This document shows, in pieces, positions 7,531-14,522 of a stretch of DNA of 64,000 nucleotides (positions within the stretch are counted from its first letter, which is position 1; the number at the start of each line of letters is the position of its first letter). The notes below the pieces were generated by a model. It searched no databases and had not been told where the DNA came from. It saw only the letters and a list, made by a program, of their open reading frames with translations. This DNA is from Oerskovia paurometabola (GTDB taxonomy: Bacteria; Actinomycetota; Actinomycetes; Actinomycetales; Cellulomonadaceae), in contig NZ_JAFBBV010000001.1 in assembly GCF_016907365.1 (NCBI RefSeq), positions 4,154,001 to 4,218,000 on the forward strand. Reading direction: 5' to 3'. The translations under genes were made by a program, and so were the position numbers.

Positions 7531-8181
7531 ATGAGCGCCGCGACGACCGGCCCGTCCGCCCCGCAGGAGCCTCTTGTGCCCGCTCCCCTCCCGCGGCTTC
7601 GCCTGCGCCTGCCGGGGAACTGGTGGCAGGTCCCGTTGCACGACCGCACCGAGGCGCGCGCCTCGGTGCGACGCCTGGTCGCCGCCACGGTGGGCCCCGC
7701 CGACGACCGTGCCGCCCTGAGGATCGAGCTCGAACGGCGCGTCCTGGGAGCGCTCGACGACGCCATCGACGGGGACGGACAGGCGTTCCACGTGGCCCTG
7801 TCGATCGTCCCGGGGGCGCCGATCCCCGTGACCGCGATGGTCTCGCTCCCCGCGCAGCAGCTCACTCCCGCGGTCGGCACGAGCGCGACCGCGACCATGG
7901 CGATCCTCGAACGCGGCCTCGCGGACCTCACCCCGGGCGGGGCCGGGGCGCTTCACCGCTTCACGGCGGGTCCCTCCGAGGTCGCCCGGCGGACGCGCAG
8001 GCACGTCCTCGTCGACCCGGACAGCGACGAGACCCTCCCGACGGTCGCCGTCGAGTACTGGATGACGGTCCCCGGCACCAAGCGGTTCGTCCTCGTGGCC
8101 TTCAGCACTCCGGCCGGCGAGCTCGAGGAACCGCTCACGGGGCTCTTCGACCAGATCGTGCGCGTCAGCTCCTGGGAGTGA
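7531..8181 (+). CDS. Conserved-looking hypothetical protein downstream of the hydrolase/lipoprotein genes
   Basis: A 216-residue protein with no signal peptide or membrane segment. After a Pro-rich start it reads PRLRLRLPGNWWQVPLHD, followed by helical and beta segments such as LPTVAVEYWMTVPGTKRFVLVAFSTP, suggesting a mixed alpha/beta domain. I do not recognise the family. The ATG at 7531 comes 52 bases after the lipoprotein stop on the same strand, so it is probably the last gene of the operon starting at 4636. The WW motif and LPG start are visible features that a profile search could use. Confidence 0.6.
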   Translation: MSAATTGPSAPQEPLVPAPLPRLRLRLPGNWWQVPLHDRTEARASVRRLVAATVGPADDRAALRIELERRVLGALDDAIDGDGQAFHVALSIVPGAPIPVTAMVSLPAQQLTPAVGTSATATMAILERGLADLTPGGAGALHRFTAGPSEVARRTRRHVLVDPDSDETLPTVAVEYWMTVPGTKRFVLVAFSTPAGELEEPLTGLFDQIVRVSSWE

Positions 8182-8182
8182 C

Positions 8183-8253
8183 ACCAGCCGCGCGCCGGCA
8201 TCGCCGGGGCTGGCCCTCCCCGTCGCACGAGCCGCCGGTGCCGCCGGAGCGGC
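8183..8253. terminator. Possible stem between convergent genes
   Basis: CACCAGCCGC (8183-8192) pairs with GCGGCTGGTG (8244-8253) around a GC-rich interior in the convergent gap between the unknown protein and the small membrane protein. The long loop makes the terminator call weak. Confidence 0.35.
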
Positions 8254-8265
8254 TGGTGGCGGCGT

Positions 8266-8535
8266 CTACGTCAGGTGGTTGGCGTCGTTCATCGAGCTGT
8301 TCGACCGCCCGGTGACGCGCCTGACGTGCGCATCCGACCCGCGCTCGTCGAGCGTGACGGACTTGGTGTCGCGGCGGTGGTCGTGCCGCTTGCCCGTGTT
8401 GCGGTACCGCGCCCACGTGAACCAGTAGAACAGCGGCCCTGCGAGCAGCAGCACCACCACGACGACGGCCTTCACGGCCTCCTCCTCCCCGGAGGAGGAG
8501 GCGACGGTGAGTGCGTCCAGGGCGAGCGCGTGCAT
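8266..8535 (-). CDS. Small single-pass membrane protein, third gene of the SPFH/zinc-ribbon operon
   Basis: An 89-residue protein with one strong membrane helix (VKAVVVVVLLLAGPLFYWF, about residues 21-39) followed by a basic, cytoplasmic-looking tail rich in Arg, His and Asp. The ATG at 8535 overlaps the TGA of the zinc-ribbon gene (ATGA), so the two are translationally coupled. I recognise no family. By position it could fill the role of the second membrane component in YdjGHI-type systems, but it is much smaller than B. subtilis YdjH. Confidence 0.65.
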   Translation of the reverse strand: MHALALDALTVASSSGEEEAVKAVVVVVLLLAGPLFYWFTWARYRNTGKRHDHRRDTKSVTLDERGSDAHVRRVTGRSNSSMNDANHLT

Positions 8536-9824
8536 CAGAACCCGATCATGACGAAGAGGGCCGCGACGGCCGCCACGGCCTCGACGACGACGGACACCGC
8601 GAGCAGGCGGCGGTGGTTGACCGGGACAGACCCCATGGTCTCGCCCGTGCGGCCGTTGACCGCGACGTAGTGCAGCAGCGACGACCCGTTCTTGCGGACC
8701 TCGTGGTACGAGTACAACCACACGGGCAGGTAGGCCGCGACCCACCGCTGCCCGACGACGTCGAGCCGTTCGCGGTCCCACCGCACCCCGCGGTCGTAGA
8801 AGTCGATCATGTCGCGCGCCCGGAACCGGGCAATCTCCTTCGCCTGCGCGAACGCGGGATCGCGCAGGTCGTCGACGTCGCTGTCGCGGCGCTCGGCCGT
8901 GAACCCCGACAGGTAGTTCGAGTCGTAGCGCACGGCGTTCTCGACGTCGAACGGCAGGATCGTGTTGATGACGTTGTTCGTCCGGGCCTTGCCGCCGTGG
9001 TCTCGCCGGTCGGCCGAGGACTCGATCGTGAGGTCGTCGACGTGCAGGTCGAACTCGCGCACGACGTCGTACAGGTCGTAGTCGTAGCGGGTCTCCGTCG
9101 TGTCCTTGCCGTCGGAGCCCCGGACGGTCACGGTGTACCTGCGCACGAGGTGCTCACCCTGCCCCTCGAGGCGCGCCTTCGCATTGAGGTCCGCGACGAG
9201 GTACGGAAGGTAGACGCCGACGACGTTCTCCGGGCTGAACTCCGCCCGGAACCGGGGGTGCGCGTAGAACTGGCGTCGGCCGACGAACTGCCGGATGCCC
9301 ACGACCGCGTCCTCCTTGGGGAGGCGGAACGGCAGCAGGACGTCGGGCACGGCCCCGTTGGGGACCTGCTGGTTCACCGACAGGACGTTGCGGCACCAGT
9401 GGCAGCGGGCCTGGGTGCCGTGCGCGGTGTCGACGACGACGTCGGCCCCGCAGCCCGCGCAGCGGAACGTCAGGATCTCCTCGGCGGACGGCACGATGTC
9501 GGCGCTGCCCGAGCCCAGGACGACGCCCTCGAGCCCGCCGATGTTCCCGTCGAGCCCGAGGTCGGCGAGCGTCACCGTGCTCACCCACTCGTAGCGACAG
9601 AAACCGCACCGCAGCGTCGCCTTGGCGACGTCGTACGCGATCTCGGTCGCGCCGCACCGGATGCACTTGACGAGGCCGTCGGTCGCGCCGGTGTCGGTCC
9701 GCACGACGGTCGGGCCGCCCGTCGGGCCGCCAGCCGACGGAGGCCCGGCGTTCGTCGTCGGGCCGGCTCCCGGCGGGGGCGGGCCCTCGGGGACGGGAGC
9801 CGACTGCGGCTCGTGAACGGTCAT
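8535..9824 (-). CDS. TFIIB-type zinc-ribbon membrane protein (YdjG-like)
   Basis: A 429-residue protein. After a Pro/Gly-rich 50-residue lead come two zinc ribbons, CIRCGATE...CGFC (about residues 54-80) and CAGCGAD...CHWC (about 122-145). A long conserved soluble region with FRAEFSPENVVGVYLPYL follows, and a C-terminal hydrophobic helix (RRLLAVSVVVEAVAAVAALFVMIGF) anchors the end in the membrane. This architecture matches B. subtilis YdjG, which works with YdjH and the SPFH-like YdjI to recruit a PspA homologue to stressed membrane. Here it lies directly downstream of a YdjI-like gene and is coupled to a small membrane protein. The zinc sites are explicit; the stress role is by homology of family and context. 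Confidence 0.8.
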   Translation of the reverse strand: MTVHEPQSAPVPEGPPPPGAGPTTNAGPPSAGGPTGGPTVVRTDTGATDGLVKCIRCGATEIAYDVAKATLRCGFCRYEWVSTVTLADLGLDGNIGGLEGVVLGSGSADIVPSAEEILTFRCAGCGADVVVDTAHGTQARCHWCRNVLSVNQQVPNGAVPDVLLPFRLPKEDAVVGIRQFVGRRQFYAHPRFRAEFSPENVVGVYLPYLVADLNAKARLEGQGEHLVRRYTVTVRGSDGKDTTETRYDYDLYDVVREFDLHVDDLTIESSADRRDHGGKARTNNVINTILPFDVENAVRYDSNYLSGFTAERRDSDVDDLRDPAFAQAKEIARFRARDMIDFYDRGVRWDRERLDVVGQRWVAAYLPVWLYSYHEVRKNGSSLLHYVAVNGRTGETMGSVPVNHRRLLAVSVVVEAVAAVAALFVMIGF

Positions 9825-9828
9825 GGCC

Positions 9829-11031
9829 TCAGAACCCGAGGATCTTGGCCTTGGCGGCGTCGTAGTCGGCCTGGGTGATGAGGCCCTGGTCGAGCAACGA
9901 CTTGAACTGGGTGAGCTTCGCGACCGGGTCCTCCGCGGCCGGGGCGGGCGCGGCCGGCGCCGCCGCCTGCTGGACCGGGACCTGCTGGACCGGCACGACG
10001 GGCTGCTGCAGACCGGACATGGCGCCGCCGGCGGCGTTCATCCCCATGCCGAGGATCGCCATGTTCGCGGCGCCGCCCGGGTTCTCCCCCGCGGCTTGGA
10101 TGCCGCGCGCGGCGGCCTGCTGCAGGAACGAGTTCCCACGGGCCCCTGCGAGCGCGTCGGCCTTCTTGACGTCACTCAGCAGCGCGCGCGTGTCGTCGTC
10201 GTACTCGATCGCGGCGAGGGCGACCTTGACGATCGACAGTCCGCGGTAGGACGTCCACTGGTAGCCCTCCTCGACGGCCCCCGCCAAGGACAGCGCAAAG
10301 CCGACCGAGTCGCTCTGGATCCGGGTGATCCGGTTCCCCTTGTCGGGGTCGTTGGTGTAGCTCGAGAAGGCCGCCGCGAGCGAGCCGACGACCTCGGTGA
10401 AGAGCTGGCTCGCGGCGTCGTTGTCGAGGTCGGAGAAGTCGAAGACCTTCGCGCTCGCCCCGAGGTACGTGAGCGGCACGAACTGCTTGACGAAGAGGAT
10501 CGGGTCGACGATGCGCAGGGAGTACGTGCCGCGCGTGATCGCGCCGACCTGGGCGCCGAGGTAGGCGTCGTCCCAGTAGATCTCGGACTGCGTGCCGAAC
10601 CTGTTGTTCGGCAGCTCCTTGAGGTTCACGTAGAAGCCGAGCTGCTGCGACCCGGGCTGCCCGCCGAACTTGAACCGCTCCCACGTGGTCTTGATCAGCG
10701 GGCTCAGGAAGCCGTTGGCGGCGAAGATCGACTGGGAGTTCTGGTCGTCGGACGTGTACAGGTACCCGCCCGGCTCGGCCACGAAGCCCGTGAGGGCACC
10801 GTCCTGGAAGGTCAGGAGCCCGTAGCCCTCGGGGACGACGAAGCGGCTCCCGTTGGTGATGATGTTCGCCGAGCCCTTGGTGTTCGCCCCGCGCCCGGCG
10901 TTGCGCCCCTGCGCGACGGCCGGGAAGAGCGCGGCGGTCGGCGCGAGGTTCGTCGGCGGCGTCAGGAAGTCCTTCCACTGGTCCGCGAGCGTGCCTCCGA
11001 GGGCACCAGCAAAGGCCTTGATGAATCCCAT
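9829..11031 (-). CDS. SPFH domain / virion-core-like protein with SHOCT tail (YdjI-like)
   Basis: A 400-residue protein with a short amphipathic N-terminus (MGFIKAFAGALGGTLADQW) instead of a membrane helix. An SPFH/YdjI core follows, from about residues 58 to 300 (FVVPEGYGLLTFQDGALTGF, TYSLRIVDPILFVKQFVP). After an Ala/Pro/Gln-rich linker it ends in a SHOCT module (LTQFKSLLDQGLITQADYDAAKAKIL, residues about 373-400), an oligomerisation helix pair. Family members scaffold membrane-stress complexes. The gene leads a three-gene operon; GGAGAG stands four bases before the ATG at 11031. It diverges from the NUDIX gene across a second 22-bp repeat array. Confidence 0.85.
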   Translation of the reverse strand: MGFIKAFAGALGGTLADQWKDFLTPPTNLAPTAALFPAVAQGRNAGRGANTKGSANIITNGSRFVVPEGYGLLTFQDGALTGFVAEPGGYLYTSDDQNSQSIFAANGFLSPLIKTTWERFKFGGQPGSQQLGFYVNLKELPNNRFGTQSEIYWDDAYLGAQVGAITRGTYSLRIVDPILFVKQFVPLTYLGASAKVFDFSDLDNDAASQLFTEVVGSLAAAFSSYTNDPDKGNRITRIQSDSVGFALSLAGAVEEGYQWTSYRGLSIVKVALAAIEYDDDTRALLSDVKKADALAGARGNSFLQQAAARGIQAAGENPGGAANMAILGMGMNAAGGAMSGLQQPVVPVQQVPVQQAAAPAAPAPAAEDPVAKLTQFKSLLDQGLITQADYDAAKAKILGF

Positions 11032-11189
11032 CGAGCTCTCCGTCCGATCGGGCGGACGGCGCCGCGCGTGACCTGTTTCGTCGCGTCGGGCCGGGGGGCC
11101 CGCCCGCGACCCGCACAGTATCGGAGTTCTGCCCCGGAACGGAACGATCGCGTGGATACGGGACCACTCGTCCCGTGCTGCGGTCGAGG

Positions 11190-11276
11190 GTGACGCACGG
11201 GACCGCCGACGGTGACGCGCCCGACCGCCGACGGGTGACCGACCAGCCCGCCGACGGTGACGCGCCGGATGACAGG
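11190..11276. repeat. Second array of 22-bp-period repeats in a divergent promoter region
   Basis: Units start at 11190, 11212, 11235 and 11257. Each begins GTGAC and the first three end CCGCCGACG; spacing is 22, 23 and 22 bases. The array occupies the gap between the YdjI-like gene (minus) and the NUDIX gene (plus) and stops about 10 bases before the NUDIX start. It has the same unit ends, orientation and divergent-promoter setting as the array at 1833-1966. Confidence 0.85.
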
Positions 11277-11285
11277 ATGTTCCCC

Positions 11286-11714
11286 GTGACCTCCCCCTCC
11301 CCCCTCGCAGAACCCCTGAAGACCGTTGGCTGGATCCACGTCGTGGACGGTCGGCTGCTCGTCGTCCGCAGCCGGGACAACGACCTGTTCTTCATGCCGG
11401 GCGGCAAGCTCGATCCCGGCGAGAGCGACGAGCAGGCCCTGGTCCGGGAGATCGAGGAGGAGCTCGGCGTGCTGCTCGACCCGACCACGGTGCGGTCCGG
11501 GTTCGTCGCCGAGGCGCCCGGTCACGGCCTCGGCGGGCGGCTCGTGCACATGCACTGCCTCTACGCCGAGCCGCTGCCCGGGTCCCCCGAGCCGGCACCC
11601 CGTGCCGAGGTCGGCGAGCTCACCTGGGTCGGTGCGCAGGACGCGCACCGGGTGCCGCCCGCGGGCCGGATCGTCCTGGAGCGCCTGGCGGCGACCGGCG
11701 AGCTCGCGGCCTGA
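11286..11714 (+). CDS. NUDIX hydrolase
   Basis: A 142-residue NUDIX-fold enzyme. The complete NUDIX box is present: GGKLDPGESDEQALVREI followed by EEELGV, with the REIEEELG metal-binding glutamates intact. The product is a cytosolic Mg-dependent hydrolase of nucleoside diphosphate derivatives (X-linked NDPs). WIHVVDGRLLVVRSRDNDLFFMPGG matches the group that includes B. subtilis YvcI and other housecleaning NUDIX proteins. GTG at 11286 has AGGA eight bases upstream; an in-frame ATG at 11277 would add three residues and is the alternative. It stands alone and converges on hemA, separated by a palindromic element. Confidence 0.85.
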   Translation: MTSPSPLAEPLKTVGWIHVVDGRLLVVRSRDNDLFFMPGGKLDPGESDEQALVREIEEELGVLLDPTTVRSGFVAEAPGHGLGGRLVHMHCLYAEPLPGSPEPAPRAEVGELTWVGAQDAHRVPPAGRIVLERLAATGELAA

Positions 11715-11819
11715 CCCTGCGGGCCGGCCGGCCGAGCGGGCCGGCCGAGCGGGCGGGCCGGGCCGGCCAGCCGAGCCGGCCAGCCGAGCGGGCCTGCGGC
11801 GAACATGCGGTTGCCGTTC

Positions 11820-11879
11820 GCCGAGCATGCGGTCAGCGTCCGGATCCGGCCCGATCGCGACGCCGACCGCATGTTCGGC
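11820..11879. repeat. GCCGA-family palindrome between NUDIX and hemA (probable bidirectional terminator)
   Basis: GCCGAGCATGCGGTCAGCG pairs with the right half ending GACCGCATGTTCGGC with two imperfect pairs, around an 18-base interior. A partial direct copy of the left arm (CGAACATGCGGTTGCCG) precedes it at about 11800. The same compound arrangement, clearly homologous in sequence, occurs at 26827-26910. Confidence 0.8.
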
Positions 11880-11893
11880 ACCGAGAGGTCGGC

Positions 11894-13309
11894 TCAGCGG
11901 CCGGCGCACACCTCGTCGCGGCCCGACACGTCGGCACCCAGGATCGCCGCCTCGGCGTCGGCCACCACGGCCGAGGCCTCCTCGCGGGCCGCGGCCAGCG
12001 CCGACGCCCGTGCCGCGACGATCGCGTCGTGCAGCTCGGCGTGCACGCGTCGCCGGACGGAGCGGGCGAGCGCCTCGGTGTCTGCATCGTCGACCTCGCC
12101 GCCCGCGGCACGACGCTCGGCCACACGTTCGGCGACCTCGGCCGCGATGCGCCGGTCGGCGTCGTCGAGCAGCGCGACCACGGCCGTGTCGGCCGCGCGC
12201 CCCAGGCGGGTCTCCTCGAAGTCCTGCGTCGCACGGTCCACGATCGTCCGCGCCTGCCCGACGACGAGCGACCCCAGGGCGGGTGAGTGCGCCTTGAGGG
12301 AGGCCAGGTCGTAGAGCAGGACGCCGTCGAGGTCCGCGACCCGCGGGTCCACGTCGCGGTGAAGGGCCAGGTCGAGGACGACCATGGGCCGGTGCGGCGC
12401 CTCGTCGCCGGCGGCCTCCGCGGCGCGGGACCGGGCGCGGACGACCGCGGCGGCGTCGAGCACGTGGCCCAGCACGTCACCCTCGCCACCCACCCCGGTC
12501 ACCGTCGGCGCACCAGCACCAGCACCAGCACCAGCCAGCGCCCGTCCCCGCGCACCGCTGCACGACACGACGAGGTCGGCGTCCTCGAGGGCCGCCACGA
12601 GGTCGGTCACGGCGGCGACGCCGCGGTCGGCCGCGAACTGCTCGGCGCGCCCCGAACCCGAGTACACGCGCACGTCGTCGCAGCCGCGGGCCCGCAGCGC
12701 CGCGAGCGACGCCCCGGCGTAGGACCCGGTGCCGATGAGCACGGCGCGGACCTGGCGCCACGGCGGCAGCTCGGCGCTCGCGAGGTCGAGCCCGAGGGAC
12801 ACGACGGACCGGCCGTTGCCCCCGAGCGTCGTCTCGTTGCTGATCTTCTTGGAGGTCCGCGACGCGGTCTGGAAGAGGAGCTCGAGCGTGGACGAGGTCA
12901 CGCCGCCCTCGCGTGCTTCCTCCAGGGCGCGCTTGACCTGCCCGGCGATCTCCCGCTCGCCCACGACCATCGAGTCGAGGCCCGCGGCGACCTCGAAGAG
13001 GTGGGCGGCGACGTCGGGCCCGGTGCGGGTCGAGAACGCGCGGACCGCGACGTCCTCGCTGACGCCCGACGCCGCGGCGACCAGGCGCGCGACCTCGTGC
13101 GACGCGTGCTGCACGCCCCAGCCGTCGACGGGCGACTCGACGTCCAGGTACACCTCGAACCGGTTGCACGTCGAGACGACGACGGCACCGGTGATCGCTT
13201 CGCAGGTCGCGACGGCTGCCCGTCCGACCGACCCGGCTCCGGTGGACAGGAGCTCGAGGGTGGACATGTCCAGCTCGTGGTGACTTGCAGTCATCGACAG
13301 GAGAACCAC
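11894..13309 (-). CDS. hemA: Glutamyl-tRNA reductase
   Basis: A 471-residue cytosolic enzyme that reduces glutamyl-tRNA to glutamate-1-semialdehyde with NADPH, the committed step of the C5 tetrapyrrole route. The catalytic Cys lies in VVVSTCNRFEVY, the substrate loop in LDSMVVGEREIAGQVKRAL, the NADPH domain has VLIGTGSYAGASLAAL, and the C-terminal dimerisation helix begins around RTIVDRA. GTG at 13309 starts just before VLLSMTASHHELD, with GGAG four bases upstream; a TTG at 13324 is a longer option. A stretch of repeated CAGCAC at about 12515-12540 encodes Ala-Gly repeats in a linker. It diverges from hemE, sharing a 49-bp control region. Confidence 0.93.
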   Translation of the reverse strand: MVLLSMTASHHELDMSTLELLSTGAGSVGRAAVATCEAITGAVVVSTCNRFEVYLDVESPVDGWGVQHASHEVARLVAAASGVSEDVAVRAFSTRTGPDVAAHLFEVAAGLDSMVVGEREIAGQVKRALEEAREGGVTSSTLELLFQTASRTSKKISNETTLGGNGRSVVSLGLDLASAELPPWRQVRAVLIGTGSYAGASLAALRARGCDDVRVYSGSGRAEQFAADRGVAAVTDLVAALEDADLVVSCSGARGRALAGAGAGAGAPTVTGVGGEGDVLGHVLDAAAVVRARSRAAEAAGDEAPHRPMVVLDLALHRDVDPRVADLDGVLLYDLASLKAHSPALGSLVVGQARTIVDRATQDFEETRLGRAADTAVVALLDDADRRIAAEVAERVAERRAAGGEVDDADTEALARSVRRRVHAELHDAIVAARASALAAAREEASAVVADAEAAILGADVSGRDEVCAGR

Positions 13310-13344
13310 AGTGCTCCGATTCAATCACCGCGTCGGGCACAAGG

Positions 13345-13350
13345 CAGAAT
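13345..13350 (+). promoter_or_regulatory. Putative -10 box for leaderless hemE
   Basis: CAGAAT ends nine bases before the GTG at 13359. This spacing places transcription start within a base or two of the start codon, and no Shine-Dalgarno sequence is seen, so a leaderless mRNA is likely. Confidence 0.4.
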
Positions 13351-13358
13351 CGGTTCTT

Positions 13359-14468
13359 GTGACGTTCACCGCGCTTTCCGACAACCACCCTCTCGTCGAC
13401 GGTCGGACGACGAATTCTCCGCTCGTGCGCGCATTGCGCGGCGAGCGGCCGGAGACCACCCCCGTGTGGTTCATGCGACAGGCCGGGAGGTCGCTGCCCG
13501 AGTACCGCGAGCTGCGCCAGGGCATCGGGATGCTGGACTCGTGCCTGCGCCCGGACATGGCGAGCGAGATCACGCTCCAGCCGGTGCGCCGGCACGGCGT
13601 GGACGCGGGGATCTTCTTCTCGGACATCGTGATCCCGCTCAAGCTCGCGGGGGTCGAGGTGGACATCGTCCCGGGCGTGGGCCCGGTCATGGGCCAGGCG
13701 TACCGGACGCCCGACGACGTCGCGCGCCTCGTGGAGCACGAGCTCACCCCGGAGTCGCTCGCCCCGGTGACGGAGGCGGTCGCGCTCACGGTCGCGGCGC
13801 TCGGGTCGACTCCTCTCATCGGTTTCGCGGGGGCGCCGTTCACGCTCGCGGCGTACCTGGTCGAGGGGCGGCCGTCGCGCGACCACCTCGCGGCGCGCAC
13901 CCTCATGCACGCGGACCCCGAGTCGTGGGCGCGGCTCACGGCGTGGACGGCGCAGATCACGGGCGCGTTCCTGCGCGCTCAGGTCCTCGCGGGGGCCAGC
14001 GCGGCCCAGCTGTTCGACTCGTGGGCCGGGAGCCTGTCCCTGGAGGACTACCTCGCGGGCGCCAAGCCGGGGAGCACGGTCGCGTTGTCGCAGGTCAGCG
14101 ACCTGGGTGTGCCCGCGATCCACTTCGGGACGGGCACGGGGCACCTGTTGGGCGCCATGCGTGACTCGCTCACGGAGGCGGGCGTGACGCACCCGACCGT
14201 GGGTGTCGACTACCGCACGCCGCTCGACGAGGCCGCGGCCACGCTCGGCGGGTACGTGCCGGTCCAGGGCAACATCGACCCGGCGCTGCTCGCGGCACCG
14301 TGGCCCGTGCTCGAGGCGCACGTGCGCGACGTGCTGCGTCGGGGGGGCGCGGCTCCGGGGCACGTCGTGAACCTCGGTCACGGCGTGCCGCCCGAGACGG
14401 ACCCGACGGTCCTGACCCGCGTGGTCGAGCTGGTCCATTCCGTCCGGAACGTGTCAGAACCTGCGTGA
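13359..14468 (+). CDS. hemE: Uroporphyrinogen decarboxylase
   Basis: A 369-residue cytosolic enzyme that removes four carboxyl groups from uroporphyrinogen III to give coproporphyrinogen III. Signature stretches are present: PVWFMRQAGRSLPEYRELR near the N-terminus with the substrate-binding Arg residues, FFSDIVIPLKLAGVEVDIV with the catalytic Asp, and GFAGAPFTLAAYLVEG. GTG at 13359 gives a normal family length; the frame opens at 13311 but the extra 16 codons cover the promoter. The last codons, reading NVSEPA, lie inside a palindromic element (14451-14494), so the C-terminus was shaped by that repeat. Co-directional with hemY. Confidence 0.93.
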   Translation: MTFTALSDNHPLVDGRTTNSPLVRALRGERPETTPVWFMRQAGRSLPEYRELRQGIGMLDSCLRPDMASEITLQPVRRHGVDAGIFFSDIVIPLKLAGVEVDIVPGVGPVMGQAYRTPDDVARLVEHELTPESLAPVTEAVALTVAALGSTPLIGFAGAPFTLAAYLVEGRPSRDHLAARTLMHADPESWARLTAWTAQITGAFLRAQVLAGASAAQLFDSWAGSLSLEDYLAGAKPGSTVALSQVSDLGVPAIHFGTGTGHLLGAMRDSLTEAGVTHPTVGVDYRTPLDEAAATLGGYVPVQGNIDPALLAAPWPVLEAHVRDVLRRGGAAPGHVVNLGHGVPPETDPTVLTRVVELVHSVRNVSEPA

Positions 14469-14494
14469 CCTCGGGGTCACGCACGGTCTGACAC
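14451..14494. repeat. GTCAGAAC-family palindrome closing hemE
   Basis: GTGTCAGAACCTGCGTGACC and GGTCACGCACGGTCTGACAC pair almost perfectly around TCGG. The element contains the hemE stop codon and probably ends the hemE transcript. Homologous copies are embedded in hemD (17743-17785) and copA (22917-22958 and 24564-24604), and a mini-copy lies at 18326-18344. Confidence 0.8.
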
Positions 14495-14522
14495 ACCCTC
14501 GCAGCGGGGGCACACTTGACGT

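Noticed and set aside
13311..13358. Longer hemE start at 13311
   Set aside because: It would overlap the hemA 5' end and the likely -10 box, and adds residues not expected in HemE; GTG at 13359 fits the family length.
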